DNA from: JAXHTY01 sp034189225
Lineage (GTDB): Bacteria > Desulfobacterota > Desulfobacteria > Desulfobacterales > Desulfosudaceae
Assembly: GCA_034189225.1 (NCBI GenBank)
Contig: JAXHVL010000176.1
Location: 1-30,047, forward strand
DNA: 30,047 nucleotides
Reading direction: 5' to 3'
The notes below the pieces were generated by a model. It had not been told where the DNA came from, ran no database searches, and saw only the letters and a program-made list of their open reading frames with translations. Positions 14,484 to 22,617 of the stretch are shown in pieces; within the stretch, counting starts at the first letter, position 1, and each line of letters begins with the position of its first letter. The position numbers and the translations under genes are program-made.

Positions 14484-16668
14484 ACCGTTCATGACCCTTG
14501 CCGGCCGGTTTGCCGACATGGCCGGCACCACGCTGCTGATGAGCGGCGGAGACCTGGACTGTGCCGAACACCATATCCTGGGCGTTGCCCCCTGGTTCGT
14601 GCTGACCAGCCGACAGGACACCGTCTGCCTGTCCTCCTGCCTGTCCTCCTGCCTGTCCGCGGACGGCCGGGACCGGTCCATTCAGGCCGACCCCCTGGCG
14701 GCGCTCAAGCGCATCCTCGCCCATTGCCGGGTGACGGCGCCCGACATACCGTCCCCCATCTCCGCCGGGCTCACGGGATACATCGCCTATGACCTGAAGG
14801 ACCGGCTGGAAAACCTGCCCCGCACCTGCGTGGACGATCTCTGCCTGCCGGATATGTATCTCACGGCCCCCCAGATACTGGTGGTGCATGACAAAAAACA
14901 CGACCAGACCCGCCTCCACGTGGCCGAGCTGCCCGGCGAAAACCGGCAGGCCCTGCTGGACTGGTTTTACGGCGTGTGCGAACCCCCCGCCGGCAAGTCG
15001 GCCGCCGTCCACACGGGCGGCTCGTTCCGGTCCAATGCCACCCGCCCTGAATACGAACAGGCAGTGGCCGATATCATCGACTATATCGCCGCGGGGGATG
15101 TGTACCAGGTCAACATGTCCCAGCGGTTTGAAACCGAATTTTCCGGCAGCCCCTTCGGCCTGTTTGCCAGCCTTTACCAGCGGAACCCCGCTCCGTTTTT
15201 CGCCTTTATCAATGCCGGCGGCCACCACATCGTATCCACCTCGCCGGAACGGTTCATCCGGCAGGCCGGCCGGTATGTAGAAACCCGGCCCATCAAGGGC
15301 ACACGGCCGCGGGGAAAGACACCGGCCGAAGACGAGGCCAACCGCAGGGCGCTCCTGGAAAGTCCCAAGGACGATGCCGAGCTCTCCATGATCGTTGATT
15401 TGCTGCGCAACGACCTGGGCCGGGTGTGCACCGGCGGCAGCGTGAAGGTAACCCGCCATAAAAAGCTGGAGGCCTACGAAAACGTATTTCACATGATTTC
15501 CATCGTGGAGGGTGAACTGGCGGACGGCAGGGATGCCGCGGACATACTTGCGGCCGCCTTTCCCGGCGGTTCCATCACCGGCTGTCCCAAGATCCGGTCC
15601 ATGGAGATTATCGACGAACTGGAGCCGGTGCGACGGCATATCTATACCGGGTCCATCGGCTATATAAGTTTTCATGACACCATGGACCTGTCCATCGCCA
15701 TTCGCACCGCCACCATTTGCGGGGACCGGCTGTTTTATGCCGCCGGCGGGGGCATTGTGTACGACTCAGACCCCGCCGAAGAATTCGAAGAAACCCTGGC
15801 AAAGGCGGACACCATGCTGTCCGCCTTTGCCGGCGAAGACCGCATCCGCGTTCATCATCCCAGTTATACATGGCTCAACGGCAAGATCCGGCCGGGAGGG
15901 GACGCCGCTGCCCCCCTGGATTCACCGGGGTTTCAGTACGGGGCCGGCCTGTTTGAGACCATCCGCGCCGAAGGGGGCACGCCGCAGTTTCTCGAAGACC
16001 ATGTTCAGCGGCTCACCGACTCATGGAAGGCCCTGTTTCCCACGCCGCCGCCCGACATCGACTGGCATACCGTGATCCGCCAGGTCATTGCGGCAAACCG
16101 CCTGGAGACCGGCATTGCAGCCGTCAAAATCATGGCCGCCCACGGCGACCGTTTTGAGCCGCCCTATAACCATACCCTGGCCGTCACCGCCCGGCCCTAT
16201 ATTCACCGGCTGGAACAGCCCGGCAAACCGGGCCTGGACCTGGCGGTCTATCCGGCCCCGCGCCAGGTGGAAACCGCCTCCCACAAAACCCTGAATTACT
16301 TTTTCTACTACAAGGCCGGCCAATGGGCAAAACGCCACAACTGCGACGAAGCCCTGATCATGAACCCCGATGACACGGTTTCCGAAACCAGCACCGCCAA
16401 CATTCTTTTAATCCGCGGCAATACCGCCATTGCGCCCCTCTCCCCCACCGTGCTCAGCGGCATCATGCAGGCCCGGGTGCTTGCCTGCCTCAAAACATGG
16501 GGCTATCAAATCATCCATGAAAAGGTCACCCTTCCCCAATGCCTAGCCGCCGATGACCTGCTGCTCACCAACTCCCTCATGGGCACCGTCCCCGTCCTCT
16601 CCATCAATGGCCGGAAAACCGCCTCCCCCTCCGACCTCTCCCGCCGGCTAAATGCAGAATTATGCTGA
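14398..16668 (+). CDS. pabBC: Fused aminodeoxychorismate synthase component I and 4-amino-4-deoxychorismate lyase (PabB-PabC)
   Basis: A 756-residue fusion. Residues 1 to ~470 are PabB, the chorismate-binding enzyme, with PIKGTRPRGKTPAED, the SMIVDLLRNDLGRV motif, AFPGGSITGCPKIRSMEIID and GSIGYI. From about 505 a class IV PLP-dependent lyase begins (GFQYGAGLFETIRAEGG) with probable PLP lysine K630 in SHKTLNYF and ETSTANI phosphate-binding motif. Together with PabA it turns chorismate plus glutamine into p-aminobenzoate for folate. Start at 14398 or 14410 (MTLTDLI) are both possible. Odd point: a 12-bp unit (TGCCTGTCCTCC) is tandemly repeated at 14626-14658, adding CLSSCLSSCLS at a surface position; it looks like a recent in-frame expansion. 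Confidence 0.9.
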   Translation: MTLNMTLTDLISHIRRPAGVYSTGFTLNEPFMTLAGRFADMAGTTLLMSGGDLDCAEHHILGVAPWFVLTSRQDTVCLSSCLSSCLSADGRDRSIQADPLAALKRILAHCRVTAPDIPSPISAGLTGYIAYDLKDRLENLPRTCVDDLCLPDMYLTAPQILVVHDKKHDQTRLHVAELPGENRQALLDWFYGVCEPPAGKSAAVHTGGSFRSNATRPEYEQAVADIIDYIAAGDVYQVNMSQRFETEFSGSPFGLFASLYQRNPAPFFAFINAGGHHIVSTSPERFIRQAGRYVETRPIKGTRPRGKTPAEDEANRRALLESPKDDAELSMIVDLLRNDLGRVCTGGSVKVTRHKKLEAYENVFHMISIVEGELADGRDAADILAAAFPGGSITGCPKIRSMEIIDELEPVRRHIYTGSIGYISFHDTMDLSIAIRTATICGDRLFYAAGGGIVYDSDPAEEFEETLAKADTMLSAFAGEDRIRVHHPSYTWLNGKIRPGGDAAAPLDSPGFQYGAGLFETIRAEGGTPQFLEDHVQRLTDSWKALFPTPPPDIDWHTVIRQVIAANRLETGIAAVKIMAAHGDRFEPPYNHTLAVTARPYIHRLEQPGKPGLDLAVYPAPRQVETASHKTLNYFFYYKAGQWAKRHNCDEALIMNPDDTVSETSTANILLIRGNTAIAPLSPTVLSGIMQARVLACLKTWGYQIIHEKVTLPQCLAADDLLLTNSLMGTVPVLSINGRKTASPSDLSRRLNAELC

Positions 16669-16755
16669 CCCGGGTCCATAATACCGATTGTCAACTGTCA
16701 AGCAAAAATTTGAACTGATTTTAATTTTTCTTTGGTTGCTTTTTGTGTTATCTTC

Positions 16756-16774
16756 TGATACATTTTATGTATCA
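16756..16774 (+). promoter_or_regulatory. Palindromic operator candidate of the XRE-hicBA region
   Basis: TGATACAT-TTT-ATGTATCA is a perfect 8-bp inverted repeat, about 95 bp before the XRE start, within an A+T-rich promoter-like stretch (TTGCTT 16736-16741). It is a plausible binding site for the XRE protein itself. Confidence 0.6.
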
Positions 16775-16867
16775 TCATGTCAGGACTTTTTTCGGCGCAA
16801 AGGAGAAGATTTAAAATGTGGATGTATAAATAAGAGGTATAATACAAGGCAACAGGAGACTTTGGTT

Positions 16868-17248
16868 ATGCCCAAAAAAATGAAATTAAACGATACAGAA
16901 GCGTTTGGCGACCGGATGGCAAGATTCCGGAGTGAGACCGGGTATTCCCAGCGGGAACTTGCCAGAGAAACCGGGATATCTCAAAGAATGATCGCCTATT
17001 ATGAAAAACAGGCCAAGTATCCGCCGACACATTTGTTACCCACTCTTGCCAAAGCCCTGGGAACCTCAGCAGATGAACTGCTCGGGATCAAAACAGCAGA
17101 TGAAAAAATCAATAAAAAGGATATGCGGCTCTGGCGGAGATTCAGCCAGATAGAAAAAATGTCGACAAAAGACAAACGCCAGATCATGCAGTTGCTGGAT
17201 ACCTTTATTGAAAAGGACAAATTAAAAGCACAGACAGAACTTCAATAA
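16868..17248 (+). CDS. XRE-family transcriptional regulator
   Basis: A 126-residue regulator with a Cro/CI helix-turn-helix at about residues 11-70: FGDRMARFRSETGYSQRELARETGISQRMIAYYEKQAKYPP, then LLPTLAKALGTSADELLGI. The C-terminal half is charged and helical (KKDMRLWRRFSQIEKMSTKDKRQIMQLLDTFIEKDK), likely a dimerisation helix. I place the start at ATG 16868, nine bases after AGGAG. A frame open from 16688 would run through the operator and an A+T-rich promoter, so it is unlikely. It is followed 29 bp later by hicB and may control that module. Confidence 0.82.
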   Translation: MPKKMKLNDTEAFGDRMARFRSETGYSQRELARETGISQRMIAYYEKQAKYPPTHLLPTLAKALGTSADELLGIKTADEKINKKDMRLWRRFSQIEKMSTKDKRQIMQLLDTFIEKDKLKAQTELQ

Positions 17249-17277
17249 TCACACGGTTCAATAAGGAGCAAAGAAAC

Positions 17278-17484
17278 ATGAACACCCTTACCGCCATTAT
17301 CCATCAGGAGGATGACCTCTATGTGGCCGAGTGCCCGGAAGTCGGAACTGCCAGCCAGGGCACAACCATTGCCGAGGCAATCAGTAACCTGAAGGAAGCA
17401 ACCGAGTTATACCTGGAAGAATTTCCGTTAAAACCATTCTCCCGTCCGTTCCTTACCACCTTCGAGGTCTCCGCCCATGCCTGA
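17278..17484 (+). CDS. hicB: HicB-like antitoxin
   Basis: A 68-residue HicB-fold protein: LTAIIHQEDDLYVAECPEVGTASQGTTIAEAISNLKEATELYLEE is the family core (partial RNase H-like fold). It lacks the C-terminal DNA-binding extension of larger HicB proteins, so regulation may fall to the neighbouring XRE protein. AAGGAG precedes the ATG. The stop overlaps the start of the broken hicA by 8 bp. With the toxin apparently inactivated, this antitoxin may be an orphan. Confidence 0.8.
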   Translation: MNTLTAIIHQEDDLYVAECPEVGTASQGTTIAEAISNLKEATELYLEEFPLKPFSRPFLTTFEVSAHA

Positions 17485-17704
17485 ACTGCCGAAGATATCC
17501 GGCGATGAAGCCATCAAGGTTTTTAAACGCCTTGGATTTGATGAAGTACGGTAACGGGGAAGCCATGTGGTTCTGCGCCGGGAGAACACCGGCTGTGTCA
17601 TTCCCCGGCATAAAAGCCTTGCCATCGGCACCTTAAAAAGTGCCATCAAACAGGCAGGGATCACAGATCAGGACTTTCTGGACAGTTATAAAAAGAAAAA
17701 GTAG
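17477..17704 (+). pseudogene. hicA: HicA toxin gene interrupted by an in-frame TAA
   Basis: The frame reads MPELPKISGDEAIKVFKRLGFDEVR, then TAA at 17552-17554, then RGSHVVLRRENTGCVIPRHKSLAIGTLKSAIKQAG to a TAG at 17702-17704. In HicA this position is normally Gln in a QRGSHVVL motif whose His is catalytic, so one C-to-T change (CAA to TAA) explains the stop. Everything else is intact over 76 codons. HicA is an mRNA interferase with a dsRBD-like fold. The mutation should abolish the toxin unless the stop is read through or translation restarts downstream. Confidence 0.85.
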
Positions 17705-17799
17705 CCGCCGCGCGTTTATGCTCCCGGTAACCTGCCTGTCAGCCCTGCTTTTGCGAACAAGAGTCAAAGGCAGACCTGACCCCTTTCCGACCCCTTTCT

Positions 17800-17880
17800 C
17801 TGGCCTGTGCTTTGGAAGGCCGGGCGGACTATATCGTCTCCCGTGACCCCCATTTGCGGAACATCAAACACTTTCAGGGT
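17800..17880 (+). pseudogene. C-terminal remnant of a PIN-domain protein
   Basis: In frame from 17800 the translation is LACALEGRADYIVSRDPHLR followed by NIKHFQG. This matches the last motif of PIN toxins of the COG1569 type (A..G.ADYIVS.D.HLL.I..F.G). The frame has no start and the N-terminal three quarters are absent. It abuts the RHS fragment, marking a recombination junction near 17880. Confidence 0.55.
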
Positions 17881-17886
17881 AATGGA

Positions 17887-18346
17887 TCATTTGGGATCGA
17901 TTTTTTCAACAAGGCTGCCGGCGTCGTCATAGGCGTAGGATGTTTCTTCGCCCTGGGGCCGGATTTCTTTTGTCAGCCGGTTGTTGCCGTCATATTCGAA
18001 CCGGGTGATATTGCCCTCGGCGTCGGTTAACGAGATCAGGTTGTCTCTGTTGTCATAGGCATAGGAGGTTTCTCCGGCGGCCGGATCGGTAACCCGGGTC
18101 AGCCGGTCAAGGGCGTCATATTCGCAATAAATGGTGCGGCCGGTTTTATCGGTTTTTTCGATCAGGTTGGCGTTGTCGTCGTATTCGTATTCGGTGACAA
18201 TGCCCCGTTCGTCGGTTTTTCTGACGGGTTTATGGATTGTGTTGTCGTATTCGGTGGTGGTTTCCGTTCCATCCGGATGGACGATACGGGTAATCTGATC
18301 CCACTCATTGTATTCCCTGCGGGTGGTGTTGCCGTAAGCATTAGTT
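17887..18346 (-). pseudogene. RHS/YD-repeat protein fragment
   Basis: Reading the minus strand from 18346, the frame gives typical RHS repeats: NAYGNTTRREYNEWDQITRI, DGTETTTEYDNTIHKPVRK, YEYDDNANLIEKTDKTGR, YDALDRLTRVTDPAAGETSY, FEYDGNNRLTKEIRPQGEE, ending SYAYDDAGSLVEKIDPK and TGA at 17887. About 153 codons with at least five YD repeats are open, but there is no start and no RHS core or toxin tip. A MITE sits at its upstream edge. RHS proteins form shells that carry toxins; this piece is a remnant only. Confidence 0.8.
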
Positions 18347-18347
18347 A

Positions 18348-18488
18348 GTGTCCGTCCAGAAATTAGATATTTTGGTTGAGTTCAAGGAAGGCTAAAATTT
18401 TAACCGGAGGAATACTTTGTGTATTTTGAGGATTAAAATTTGAGCCTGATGCAGAAATCGGGCAAAATAGCAATTTATGGATGGGCAC
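18348..18488 (+). mobile_element. 141-bp MITE, copy 2
   Basis: Same orientation and ends as copy 1, three substitutions. The flanks TAGTTA (18342-18347) and TAGTTA (18489-18494) are a perfect target duplication. It was inserted in the degenerate RHS region: removing element and one TAGTTA joins the two sides cleanly. Confidence 0.9.
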
Positions 18489-18491
18489 TAG

Positions 18492-18750
18492 TTATAAGTA
18501 AAATCCTGGCGGATGATAATGAAGGGTCTGATTGCCCAGTGGATCGGTAACACGTTTATAAGGGTGGGAGGCTTCGATGTGATCGCTGCGTTGTGTGGCG
18601 GTTCGGGCAACGGGGACGTACACCCATAGGCTGGCTTCGTTGACGGGTCGGTTGGTGGTGTTTTTCAGGGTGAAACCATACCGAATCTGCCGGCGGGTTG
18701 TAAATTCGGCTTTTTCCGGAAAACAATTGTATAAAAACGGAGGATGACCA
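18492..18750 (-). pseudogene. Gene fragment upstream of the RHS remnant
   Basis: On the minus strand one frame reads FPEKAEFTTRRQIRYGFTLK, NTTNRPVNEASLWVYVPVAR and TATQRSDHIEASHPYKRVTD, then PLGNQTLHYHPPGFYL and stop at 18492. No start is in frame and a stop lies just above at 18777. The stretch resembles the N-terminal beta-sandwich found before transglutaminase-like domains in bacterial proteins of this lineage, but that resemblance is from memory. The last residues lie in a different frame from the RHS fragment, so the join is probably a deletion scar. Confidence 0.4.
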
Positions 18751-18891
18751 TGCCACTTTTCCTGACGGCCCGGGACTCACAAAATTGCGCCATAAAGATA
18801 AAATGCACTATTTTTGTTGACGGGGATGTTGAAACCTTCTTAGTATGTGGGCATCAATTTTGAATCTTGCCTGATGGGGGGAGAACAGGAA

Positions 18892-19959
18892 ATGATTGGA
18901 TCAGCAGTCAAAAGCATGGCAGGCTATTGCAGGCATATTTGTCTTTACAGAGGCGGCGGCGGTCAAGGGCTTGTGGTTATGCTGCTGCTGTTGCTGGTGC
19001 CGGCGGTGCTTTGCGCGGCAACGGGACAGGAGACCCCTGAAACGGATAAGGGTATTTTCAGCCTGACCTTTGAAAACGATAAGTTTGCTCATTTTGATGA
19101 TAATTATACCAACGGGGTGCGGATTTCGTGGCTTTCGGGGATTAATGACGTGCCGCATTTGCTGCGGACGGCGGCGGCCCGATCGCCGCTTTTCCCGGAT
19201 CATGGGGATTCCCGGATCGAGTATGCAGCTGGCCAGAGCATGTACACCCCGGGAAATATCAAGCTGGTGAACCCGCCGCTTACTGACCGGCCGTATGCGG
19301 GCTGGCTCTATGGGTCCGTGGGGGTAATTTCAGAAAACGGCATCCGCCTTCACCAGCTGGAGCTGAAGCTGGGGGTGGTGGGGCCCTCGTCAAAAGCGGA
19401 AGAGGCCCAGAAATTTGTACATGAATATATCAGCGACTCTCCCGAACCCATGGGCTGGCATACCCAGCTGCCGGATGAACCGGGGATTCAGCTGACCTAT
19501 CAGCGCAGCTGGCGAGCCGTCGCAACGACGGAAATTTATGATTTCGGCATCGATTTTACCCCGACCTCGGCCATTGCCCTGGGAACGGTGTTTGATTATG
19601 TGGAGGCCGGGGCCATGGTGCGAATGGGCAAAGACCTCTGCCTGGATTACGGGCCGCCGAGGGTTCAGCCCAGCCCCCCTGGATCGAGCTTTTTTACCAA
19701 ATCGCCGGGCCTTTCCGGTTACGTGTTCGGCGGGGTTACCGGCCGGCTGGTGGCCCATGATCTCTTTCTGGATGGGTCCTTCACCGAAGACAGCCGGAGC
19801 GTGGAAAAGGAATACTTTGTAGTGGATCTGATTGCGGGTGCGGCATTAACCTGGAAGAATATCCGGTTTACCTATACGCATACGTACCGGACGCCGGAAT
19901 TCGAAGCCCAGCACGGACTGGAGCAGTATGGTTCGATGACCCTGTCCATAAAATTTTAA
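18892..19959 (+). CDS. LpxR-like lipid A 3'-O-deacylase (DUF2219), outer membrane
   Basis: 355 residues from ATG 18892. A long basic N-region leads to a hydrophobic signal segment (LVVMLLLLLVPAVLCAA), so export is likely. The mature part starts GIFSLTFENDKFAHFDDNYTNGVRISW, the LpxR/DUF2219 signature including the N-D pair and T-N-G. LELKLGVVGPSSKAEEAQKFVHE follows, and this family's conserved Gln/His segment lies in it. Alternating strands to the final SMTLSIKF, with terminal Phe, are typical of an outer-membrane beta-barrel. LpxR removes the 3'-acyloxyacyl group of lipid A. A start at 18847 is possible but lacks the G-rich run found before 18892. Convergent with the STAS gene. Confidence 0.8.
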   Translation: MIGSAVKSMAGYCRHICLYRGGGGQGLVVMLLLLLVPAVLCAATGQETPETDKGIFSLTFENDKFAHFDDNYTNGVRISWLSGINDVPHLLRTAAARSPLFPDHGDSRIEYAAGQSMYTPGNIKLVNPPLTDRPYAGWLYGSVGVISENGIRLHQLELKLGVVGPSSKAEEAQKFVHEYISDSPEPMGWHTQLPDEPGIQLTYQRSWRAVATTEIYDFGIDFTPTSAIALGTVFDYVEAGAMVRMGKDLCLDYGPPRVQPSPPGSSFFTKSPGLSGYVFGGVTGRLVAHDLFLDGSFTEDSRSVEKEYFVVDLIAGAALTWKNIRFTYTHTYRTPEFEAQHGLEQYGSMTLSIKF

Positions 19960-19979
19960 AGATCTTTACCGTGCCGTCT

Positions 19980-20270
19980 TCAGGACACAATGCCCAGGCC
20001 CGCCCGCCGAGCCGCTTCCCGCACCGGCACCGAGGCGTTTTCTATGGCAAAATGTTTACGGGCATCGCCGGCCCTTTTCATGGCCGAGGCCAGCAGCTGC
20101 ACCCCCGCCTTGTCGCACTTCCTGACATTCCGCATATCCAGGATCAGTCCGTCATGGTCATTCAGGCAGTCCATCAGGGCCTTGTGAAGCGCATTGACCT
20201 CATAAATGGTAAATTCTCCGCAGAGCTGGACCAGTACATCCCCGTCCCTTTTTTTAACGATAACGGCCAT
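19980..20270 (-). CDS. STAS-domain protein (anti-sigma-factor antagonist-like)
   Basis: A 96-residue single STAS domain: MAVIVKKRDGDVLVQLCGEFTIYEVNALHKAL, then GLILDMRNVRKCDKAGVQLLASAMKRAG. The usual phosphorylatable Ser of SpoIIAA-type proteins in the D.S..G..L motif is replaced: here it reads KCDKAGVQLL, so phospho-switching by a SpoIIAB-like kinase is doubtful. ATG at 20270 follows a strong AGGAGGG; a longer frame up to 20426 is unlikely. No partner kinase or phosphatase is nearby. Other STAS roles include toluene-tolerance (MlaB-like) complexes, which also use a single domain. Confidence 0.82.
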   Translation of the reverse strand: MAVIVKKRDGDVLVQLCGEFTIYEVNALHKALMDCLNDHDGLILDMRNVRKCDKAGVQLLASAMKRAGDARKHFAIENASVPVREAARRAGLGIVS

Positions 20271-20713
20271 AGTCACCCTCCTGTGATTAAGCGGTTGACC
20301 GTTTGGCGTCCGGAAACGGATGCCGCCCGGAGCAATATCAATATCAGTAAAAAATATGTCGTAGCGTCTGCTTGCGGAGCTGCGAAGTCTGCGTCGAAGG
20401 TAATGGTACTGCTGAGTCTCAGTCAACCCGAAACTGCCTGAATGGCCGGGCCAGCGTTCGAATCGTTGGGGGAAACTGGATAATTGCGCCCGGCACCAGC
20501 ATTAATTGAAGTTTGTATTGGCTTTTAAGTATAATTTAGGATACCGTTATTGTCAATAAAATTCATATAATTCAAACACCCCCAGGCATTGCCCCTACAG
20601 CGGATCGGTCGTCGGCATGCGGTAATATTTCGGGTATTGAAAAAACCGGCGACGGGAGTTACAGTAAAGATATGCGCACGTTTTTCAGCTTTTATCCTAC
20701 AAGAGGCGATTAA
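20271..20713. other. Divergent intergenic region
   Basis: About 440 bp between the divergent STAS and hydrolase genes. It must hold both promoters. I see A+T-rich stretches near 20515-20575 (TTGTCA at 20550, TATAAT at 20566, but spaced only 10 bp) and no convincing gene or RNA. Confidence 0.5.
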
Positions 20714-21694
20714 ATGCAGGAAGTCTATCCGGACATATTCATGATCACCGAGCAGGGCGCAATGGGGGCACTGATGCCGCCGGTCAACATTTACGTGCTG
20801 GCTGGCAGCGACGGCCTGGTGTTTGACACGGGCTACGGCCGAAAAAAAATACTGGCCCACCTGGAAAAGGAACTGATCCGGATACGGGATACGGTCCATG
20901 GCCGGGGCGGCGATTTCAATCTCACGCGAAGCCTGCCCAGCCACTCCCATCCCGATCATATTTCCGGCCTCCGGTTTTTACGAGACCGCTTTGATATTGA
21001 TGTGATGCTCACCGAAAGAATGACCGCCAACATGAACCCCGAACAATACTACCGTAAACGGGGGGATGCCTACCAGGGCTACGACATCGGGCTCCGCAAA
21101 AAAAGCCTGCTGACGTTTTATCTCAAATATTTACAGCCGGTGATGCTGGGGACCACCTTTCCCGGCACCGTGGATCACGTCATTCCGGAACAGACCACGC
21201 TGACCATCAACAATGAACCGTGGGAGGTGATGCCCGCACCGGGCCATTGCGATGACCACATCTTCCTTTATAACGCGGCAAAAGGCATCCTGTTTTCCGG
21301 GGACAATATTCTGCGCACCATTACCACGTGGCTGGGACCGCCTCGATCCGATCTGTCAGCCTATCGTCGGACCCTTGAACAGACGCTCGCCCTGCCCCGG
21401 CTCGAACTGATTCTCAGCGCCCATGGCAGCCCCATCACCGAGCCCCGCCAGCGCATTGCCGAAATTCTCGCCCATCGCGACGCCCGGACCCGGAATGTGC
21501 TGGAAACCGTACAGGGCGCCGGCAATAGCGGCATCACCATCAAAGACATCACCAACACCCTGTACCAGGGGCAAAACGCGGCAAAACGCAATTTCGCGGA
21601 CGGTTGGATCATCCTCACCCTGGAAGCGCTGGTGGACCAGGGCACCGTCAACGTAGAAAAGAACCGGTTTTTTTATAACCCGTCCATGTCCTGA
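20714..21694 (+). CDS. Metallo-beta-lactamase-fold hydrolase with C-terminal winged helix
   Basis: A 326-residue MBL-fold protein. Metal ligands are H77, H79, D81, H82 (HSHPDH), H178 in PAPGHCDDH, D197 in LFSGDNIL and H237 in ILSAHGSPI. The C-terminal ~80 residues (RIAEILAHRDARTRNVLETVQG...ITIKDITNTLYQG) resemble the winged-helix domain that follows many MBL hydrolases such as LACTB2-like proteins. Substrate is probably a thioester, phosphodiester or lactone; the sequence does not tell. GAGGCGATTAA precedes the ATG. The epimerase gene follows after 14 bp, so both are co-transcribed. Confidence 0.85.
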   Translation: MQEVYPDIFMITEQGAMGALMPPVNIYVLAGSDGLVFDTGYGRKKILAHLEKELIRIRDTVHGRGGDFNLTRSLPSHSHPDHISGLRFLRDRFDIDVMLTERMTANMNPEQYYRKRGDAYQGYDIGLRKKSLLTFYLKYLQPVMLGTTFPGTVDHVIPEQTTLTINNEPWEVMPAPGHCDDHIFLYNAAKGILFSGDNILRTITTWLGPPRSDLSAYRRTLEQTLALPRLELILSAHGSPITEPRQRIAEILAHRDARTRNVLETVQGAGNSGITIKDITNTLYQGQNAAKRNFADGWIILTLEALVDQGTVNVEKNRFFYNPSMS

Positions 21695-21708
21695 AACAGG
21701 AGATTTTT

Positions 21709-22614
21709 ATGAACATTCTCGTCACCGGCAGTTCGGGGTTTGTGGGCACCGCCCTGGTTAATGCCCTTCTGGCAGCGGGCCACCGCGTCACGGGTATCAG
21801 CCATCAACCCGGCACCATCGACCATCAGGCTTATGAAGCCATCACAGCGGATACATCCGCGCCCGGCGACTGGCAACAGGCCGTGCCCCGGGCCGATGCC
21901 GTTATCAATCTCGCGGGCATCAATATTTTCAGCCGCTGGAACGAAAAATACAAACAGCTGATCTATGACAGCCGGATTCTGACCACCCGGCACCTGGTGG
22001 GCGCCCTGCCCGAAGATGCGGCCGGCCTGGTTTTCTGCAGCACATCCGCGGTTGGGTATTACGGCGACAGGGGCGACGATATCCTGGATGAGGCTTCGGC
22101 GCCGGGCACCGACTTTCTCGCCCGGGTCTGCGTGGACTGGGAAAAAGAAGCATTCGCGGCGCAAAAAAAAGGCGCGCGGGTGGTGGCCACGCGGTTCGGG
22201 GTCGTTCTCGGTCCCGGCGGCGGTGCCCTGGCCAAGATGCTGCCCGCCTATCTAATGGGGATGGGCGGTCCGCTGGGCAGTGGCAACCAGTGGTTTCCTT
22301 GGATTCAGATTGACGACCTGGTATCGGCCATGATGTTTGTTCTGGAAAATGAGGCCATTAAAGGTCCAGCCAACTTCTGCGCGCCCGGAGCGGTGAGAAA
22401 CCGGCAATTTTCCGCAAGCCTGGCCAGAACCGTGAAGCGGCCGGCGTTTTTCAAGGTGCCCGGGGTCGTTATGAAAGTGGCGGCCGGCGAGATGGGCGGG
22501 CTGATTTTGAACAGCCAGCGGGCCCGGCCGGCCGTGCTGCTGGAAAACGGGTTTTCGTTTCAATACCCGGATATTGACGCGGCGCTGACGGCATCGGTGG
22601 GCAAAGGGGAGTAA
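21709..22614 (+). CDS. TIGR01777 family NAD-dependent epimerase/dehydratase-like protein (YfcH-like)
   Basis: A 301-residue extended SDR protein. The Rossmann motif GSSGFVG is at residues 7-13 in MNILVTGSSGFVGTALVNALL. The family hallmark VINLAGINIFSRWNEKYKQLIYDSRI and STSAVGYYGDRGDDILDE follow; the YYG tyrosine region is where the catalytic residue sits. The C-terminus (FFKVPGVVMKVAAGEMGGLILNSQRARPAVLLENGFSFQYPDI) is the DUF1731 tail typical of this subfamily. Exact substrate is unknown for most members; some link to cell division or shape. CAGGAG lies ahead of the ATG. Downstream it converges with panB with a gap of only 3 bp. Confidence 0.88.
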   Translation: MNILVTGSSGFVGTALVNALLAAGHRVTGISHQPGTIDHQAYEAITADTSAPGDWQQAVPRADAVINLAGINIFSRWNEKYKQLIYDSRILTTRHLVGALPEDAAGLVFCSTSAVGYYGDRGDDILDEASAPGTDFLARVCVDWEKEAFAAQKKGARVVATRFGVVLGPGGGALAKMLPAYLMGMGGPLGSGNQWFPWIQIDDLVSAMMFVLENEAIKGPANFCAPGAVRNRQFSASLARTVKRPAFFKVPGVVMKVAAGEMGGLILNSQRARPAVLLENGFSFQYPDIDAALTASVGKGE

Positions 22615-22617
22615 AAA

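Noticed and set aside
14221..15675. Open frame of 484 codons on the minus strand
   Set aside because: It lies entirely opposite pabA/pabBC, whose motifs are unmistakable. High G+C makes antisense frames stay open; the translation is compositionally odd and resembles nothing known.
16688..16867. Longer N-terminus for the XRE regulator
   Set aside because: It would be coded across an A+T-rich promoter-like region and the operator palindrome, without a ribosome-binding site; ATG 16868 has AGGAG.
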